A stretch of DNA of 64,000 nt from Paenibacillus alkalitolerans (GTDB lineage Bacteria; Bacillota; Bacilli; Paenibacillales; YIM-B00363): assembly GCF_016482785.1 (NCBI RefSeq), contig NZ_JAEMXM010000012.1, positions 1 to 64,000 on the forward strand, given 5' to 3'. Positions within the stretch are counted from its first letter, which is position 1. Each line of letters opens with the position of its first letter. The notes below the pieces were generated by a model, which searched no databases, was not told where the DNA came from, and worked only from the letters and a program-made list of their open reading frames with translations. This document shows positions 60,829 to 64,000 of this stretch, piece after piece. The position numbers and the translations under genes were made by a program.

Positions 60829-61722
60829 TCAACCTTTAATGGACCCGATCAGTACGCCTTTCTCAAAATATTTTTGGATGAACGGATACAGCACCAAGAT
60901 CGGCAGCGTGGACACGATGATAACGCCGAACTTGATTTGATCGGCATACCTTTGCGCATAGCCCCCGGCATCTCCGCCCACGCCTGCGCCGCTTTCAAAT
61001 ACCTGATTCGACAGCAGGATATCCCTTAAAATGATTTGCAGCGGCTGCAGTTCATTGCTTCTTATATAAATCAACGCCGTGAAGAAATCGTTCCAATGGC
61101 CTACCATATAATAGAGTCCGATCACGGATATTAGCGCCTTCGACAAGGGCAAAGCGATCATCGAGAAAAATTTGAAATGCGAACAGCCGTCGATCGCGGC
61201 GGCCTCATATAACTCCGACGGCAAAGAGGTTTCAAAAAACGTTCGCGCAATAATCAAATAGAACACGTTGACAGCGAACGGGAAAATAAATACCCACATC
61301 GTATTCGTCAGGTGCAGCCCTTTGATCAGCAAATAAGTCGGAATCAAACCGCCGTTAAAGAACATGGTGATGACAAATATGAGCATCAAAAACCGTCTGG
61401 CGCGAAATTCCCGCCGGGACAACACATAGGCAGCCGGCAAAGTGAACAGCAAATTGACGAAAGTTCCCAGCACCGTGTATATAATCGTGTTCTTGTACCC
61501 GGTCCAAACTCTGGAGTCTTGGAGTATTTCGTTGTATCCGAACAAGCTGACTCCTTTCGGCCAAATCAGGACTTGGCCGGTTGACACGAGGGTGGAGTCG
61601 CTGACGGATGCGATGACGATAAAATACAGCGGATAAGCAATGATTAAAAATATAAACGTGCATAAGACAAACAGCACAATGCTAAATAACATTTCACCGC
61701 CTGATTTGTTTTTCAATCCCAC
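60829..61722 (-). CDS. Carbohydrate ABC transporter permease (LplC-like)
   Basis: 297 residues with six membrane helices. The EAA loop 'SELYEAAAIDGCSHFKFF' near residues 175-195 contacts the shared ATPase. The C-terminus 'QKYFEKGVLIGSIKG' is the typical ending of this permease type. It pairs with the LplB-like permease encoded 25 bases upstream. No ATPase gene is in the window; such systems often share MsmK-type ATPases. Confidence 0.93.
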   Translation of the reverse strand: MGLKNKSGGEMLFSIVLFVLCTFIFLIIAYPLYFIVIASVSDSTLVSTGQVLIWPKGVSLFGYNEILQDSRVWTGYKNTIIYTVLGTFVNLLFTLPAAYVLSRREFRARRFLMLIFVITMFFNGGLIPTYLLIKGLHLTNTMWVFIFPFAVNVFYLIIARTFFETSLPSELYEAAAIDGCSHFKFFSMIALPLSKALISVIGLYYMVGHWNDFFTALIYIRSNELQPLQIILRDILLSNQVFESGAGVGGDAGGYAQRYADQIKFGVIIVSTLPILVLYPFIQKYFEKGVLIGSIKG

Positions 61723-61747
61723 TTACAACCCCTCCTCCGGCAGCAAA

Positions 61748-62710
61748 TTACCATAGGCTCATGTTCGAATATCTTTTGGCGATGGCATTGACCGCAACCA
61801 AGAAAATAAAGTTGATGACCGTATTAAACAGTCCGATCGCGGCGGAATAGCTGAATTGATTGGATACGATGCCTATCTTGTATACATAGGTTGCTATGAC
61901 CTCCGAAACGGGGATATTCAACGAATTTTGCATCAGGAACACTTTTTCGAACCCGGTGCTCAATATGCCCCCCATGCTGAAAATAAACAGAATAATCATC
62001 GTCGGAACGATAGCGGGTAAGTCCACATACCGAATCATTTGCCATCTGCTGGCGCCGTCCATCTTCGCCGAATCGTACAGCTGCGGATCGACATTCGACA
62101 ACGCCGCCAAATAAATAATGCTGTTCCATCCGCAGTGCTGCCATATGTCCGACAGCACATATACCGGTATAAAGGTATTTGTGGACGCGAGCAAATTGAT
62201 ATCGCCCATTCCGGCCGATTTCATGAAGTGCCCGACAATGCCCGTTTCCGGCGACAGCAGGACGTTGAGCATCCCCACGAGCACGATGGTCGATATGAAG
62301 TGGGGCATATATACCGTGGTTTGCATTGTTTGTTTCACATGTTTGTTTCTGAGCTGATTGATGATCAACGCCAAAATGATGGGCGCGGGAAACCCCAATA
62401 CGATTGACGCCAAGCTGATGAAAAACGTATTCCTCATCAAATCGGTAAACATATAGCTGTTGATAAACTGTTCGAAGTAATACAATCCGCGCCATTCTCC
62501 GCCGGTAAGCCCTTTGCTGAAATCATAGTCGCGGAAAGCCAATTGGATGCCGTACATCGGCACATAGTTAAAAATGAAAATGATAAGTATGGCCGGCACT
62601 ATCATGATCCACAATTGGTAGTCGCGCTTAAACGTATTGAAAACCGTCGGATGGCTTGCCGTCCGGACCGCGGCCGGATGATCGGCGGCAGTTCTCATCT
62701 GAGAGCTCAT
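61748..62710 (-). CDS. Carbohydrate ABC transporter permease (LplB-like)
   Basis: 320 residues from ATG 62710; the frame also opens six codons earlier. 'RDYQLWIMIVPAILIIFIFN', 'YVPMYGIQLAFRDY' and the EAA-like 'YDSAKMDGASRWQMIRYVDL' match LplB/YtcP-type permeases for oligosaccharides. Six helices. Encoded between the binding protein and the LplC-like permease. Confidence 0.93.
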   Translation of the reverse strand: MSSQMRTAADHPAAVRTASHPTVFNTFKRDYQLWIMIVPAILIIFIFNYVPMYGIQLAFRDYDFSKGLTGGEWRGLYYFEQFINSYMFTDLMRNTFFISLASIVLGFPAPIILALIINQLRNKHVKQTMQTTVYMPHFISTIVLVGMLNVLLSPETGIVGHFMKSAGMGDINLLASTNTFIPVYVLSDIWQHCGWNSIIYLAALSNVDPQLYDSAKMDGASRWQMIRYVDLPAIVPTMIILFIFSMGGILSTGFEKVFLMQNSLNIPVSEVIATYVYKIGIVSNQFSYSAAIGLFNTVINFIFLVAVNAIAKRYSNMSLW

Positions 62711-62793
62711 AGCGAATTCACCCCTCAAGGTAAGCGGATGCCATACCGCAGTTCCGTGCGCGGTATAGCATCCGCCGTCAGGATATTCTTCTC

Positions 62794-64000
62794 TTACATC
62801 TTGCTCATGTACTCATCGTAGTATTTTTGCATGATCTCCAAGTTTTGCTTCAGACCGGCTTTTTCGCATTCTTTGACAAAGGCATCCCACTCGGCTTCGA
62901 TACCGCCTTTGGTCACCCATTGCGCGAACTTGGTTTTTGCCAAATTGTCCAGGTTCGTGTTGTTCAAGCTTAACGTGTTGTTGTCCGGAGTAGAATATTT
63001 AATGAACATGCCGGGGAATACATCTTTGTTCACATCCACGCTTAGTGCGTTCTTCATCGGCTCGGACTGTTCGAGAACTTCCTGCATATCCGTGCCGAGG
63101 GTCAACTGAAGCGAATCGGAAATATACATCGGACCGGCATCGGCCATCGTCGACGTCCACTTCCACGTTCCGGGATCCATCTTCGGATCTTCCGGCGGCA
63201 GCACGCTGTAAGTCCCGTCACCGTTATCCTTGATGTTCGGGCCGATCGAGCCGAACAGCACCTGCATGCTCACTGTAGGGTTATACAACTCGTTGATGAA
63301 TTTCATGGCCGCTTCTTTGTTCTTCGTCTTAGCCGACATGACGATATGATTGACGCCGTAGTTCAATGAGTTGTAGTCGTAGCTCCACGATATTTTGCCG
63401 GTATAATCGGGCGTCACCTTTAACGGAGACATCGATGCATACTGCGGAGCGAGCTGAGGTCCCACCCGGTCCGAAGCTACCCATCCCCAAGTGAAGCCGA
63501 CCTTCGCCGTATCCCCCGAACCGCGGGCGACGGACTGGTACTTCGTGTAATCGTGGGTGAATACTTCAGGGTTGATCAACCCGGCTTTATAGAGCTTGTT
63601 CAAAAATGCCACCAAAGTTTTGAAACGGTCGTCCGTGAGAAAATTTTTCACTTGGCCGTCTTCCACGAAATAGCCTTGGCCGCTTCCGTCGGTTAGCGTA
63701 ATGCCCATGCTGCCCAACAGTACGGCGGGGTTGAAATATCCGCCGATGCCGCCCGGCCAGTCCATTGGGATTTCGTCGCTCGGGTCGCCGTTGCCGTTCG
63801 CGTCCTTCTCTTTGAACGCGACTAGAACGTCATACAATTCGTCCCATGTCGTCGGCATTTGCAACCCGAGGTTGTCCAGCCACTTCTGATTAATGTATTG
63901 TCTTGTCGCGGATGCCGGCCAAAATCTTTGGTATTTCGGCAATCCGTAAATTTTTCCGTCCGCTTGAGTCGCAATGATTTTAGTTTCCGGTTTTTCTTCG
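62794..64000 (-). CDS. Extracellular sugar-binding protein (LplA-like), truncated by window edge
   Basis: The frame is open to the window end (reads EEKPETKIIATQADGKIYGL before the first internal Met), so the N-terminus and signal peptide lie outside. The visible part has 'PTTWDELYDVLVAFKEKDAN' and 'GNGDPSDEIPMDW', a calcium-site-like loop of family 1 binding proteins. The C-terminus ends 'MQKYYDEYMSKM'. It delivers an oligosaccharide to the two permeases downstream. Confidence 0.93.
   Translation of the reverse strand, partial: EEKPETKIIATQADGKIYGLPKYQRFWPASATRQYINQKWLDNLGLQMPTTWDELYDVLVAFKEKDANGNGDPSDEIPMDWPGGIGGYFNPAVLLGSMGITLTDGSGQGYFVEDGQVKNFLTDDRFKTLVAFLNKLYKAGLINPEVFTHDYTKYQSVARGSGDTAKVGFTWGWVASDRVGPQLAPQYASMSPLKVTPDYTGKISWSYDYNSLNYGVNHIVMSAKTKNKEAAMKFINELYNPTVSMQVLFGSIGPNIKDNGDGTYSVLPPEDPKMDPGTWKWTSTMADAGPMYISDSLQLTLGTDMQEVLEQSEPMKNALSVDVNKDVFPGMFIKYSTPDNNTLSLNNTNLDNLAKTKFAQWVTKGGIEAEWDAFVKECEKAGLKQNLEIMQKYYDEYMSKM

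Noticed and set aside
1-64000. Integrase or recombinase gene for the cassette array
   Set aside because: I looked for tyrosine and serine recombinase motifs in all named genes and found none; if one exists it is outside the window.

Overview
The window looks like chromosome of a member of the Paenibacillaceae (Paenibacillus or Cohnella type). Pointers are strong AGGAGG ribosome binding sites, an eps/ywq-type polysaccharide operon, a paeninodin-type lasso peptide cluster, copper-amine-oxidase 'stalk' domain secreted proteins and an LplABC-like sugar transporter. No rRNA, tRNA, CRISPR array or complete insertion sequence was seen.

Region 1 (1-5,130) is AT-rich and accessory. Small unrelated genes (methyltransferase, DUF3024, two GNATs plus one broken GNAT, a helical protein, a chloramphenicol-phosphotransferase-like kinase, a FosA-like VOC protein) all lie on the + strand. 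They are separated by copies of a 90-215 bp structured repeat in one fixed orientation. The repeat ends resemble integron attC sites and its inner stem covaries between copies. No integrase gene is in the window. Region 2 (5,250-13,600) holds a degraded membrane sensor, DinB and GNAT genes, and a minus-strand group: DUF6220, a very GC-rich duplicated-domain lipoprotein, NmrA, DoxX and TetR. Four matching palindromes suggest the TetR regulon. Then come an ICMT-like membrane protein and a VOC protein.

Region 3 (13,609-30,070) starts with a NarL/DegU-type kinase and regulator pair. It continues as an exopolysaccharide operon: chain-length regulator, BY-kinase, a candidate EAR antitermination RNA and terminator, galU, initiating sugar transferase, four glycosyltransferases, polymerase, flippase, acetyltransferase, pyruvyltransferase, manC and ugd. 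Region 4 (30,100-41,311) follows in the same direction: a secreted clan GH-A hydrolase, a sulfotransferase translationally coupled to a lasso cyclase, the lasso precursor (predicted 22-residue core, ring to Asp9), HPr-kinase-like lasso kinase, B1, B2, nucleotidyltransferase and ABC exporter. A convergent cysC (APS kinase) could supply PAPS. The combination suggests a lasso peptide carrying phosphate, possibly nucleotide, and possibly sulfate; alternatively the sulfate goes on the polysaccharide.

Region 5 (41,400-64,000) is a mixed region: VanZ; a cluster of 25-bp palindromes; a methyltransferase/GNAT/GyrI-like/NUDIX operon; two small membrane proteins; a GNAT-HAD fusion; GGDEF and LuxR-type regulators; a DJ-1 protein with a FecBCDE-type uptake operon; several decaying genes (AraC, OppF, HAD, DUF5050); SDR, methyltransferase and an RCC1-repeat secreted protein. 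It ends with an LplABC-like sugar ABC transporter that runs off the window end.
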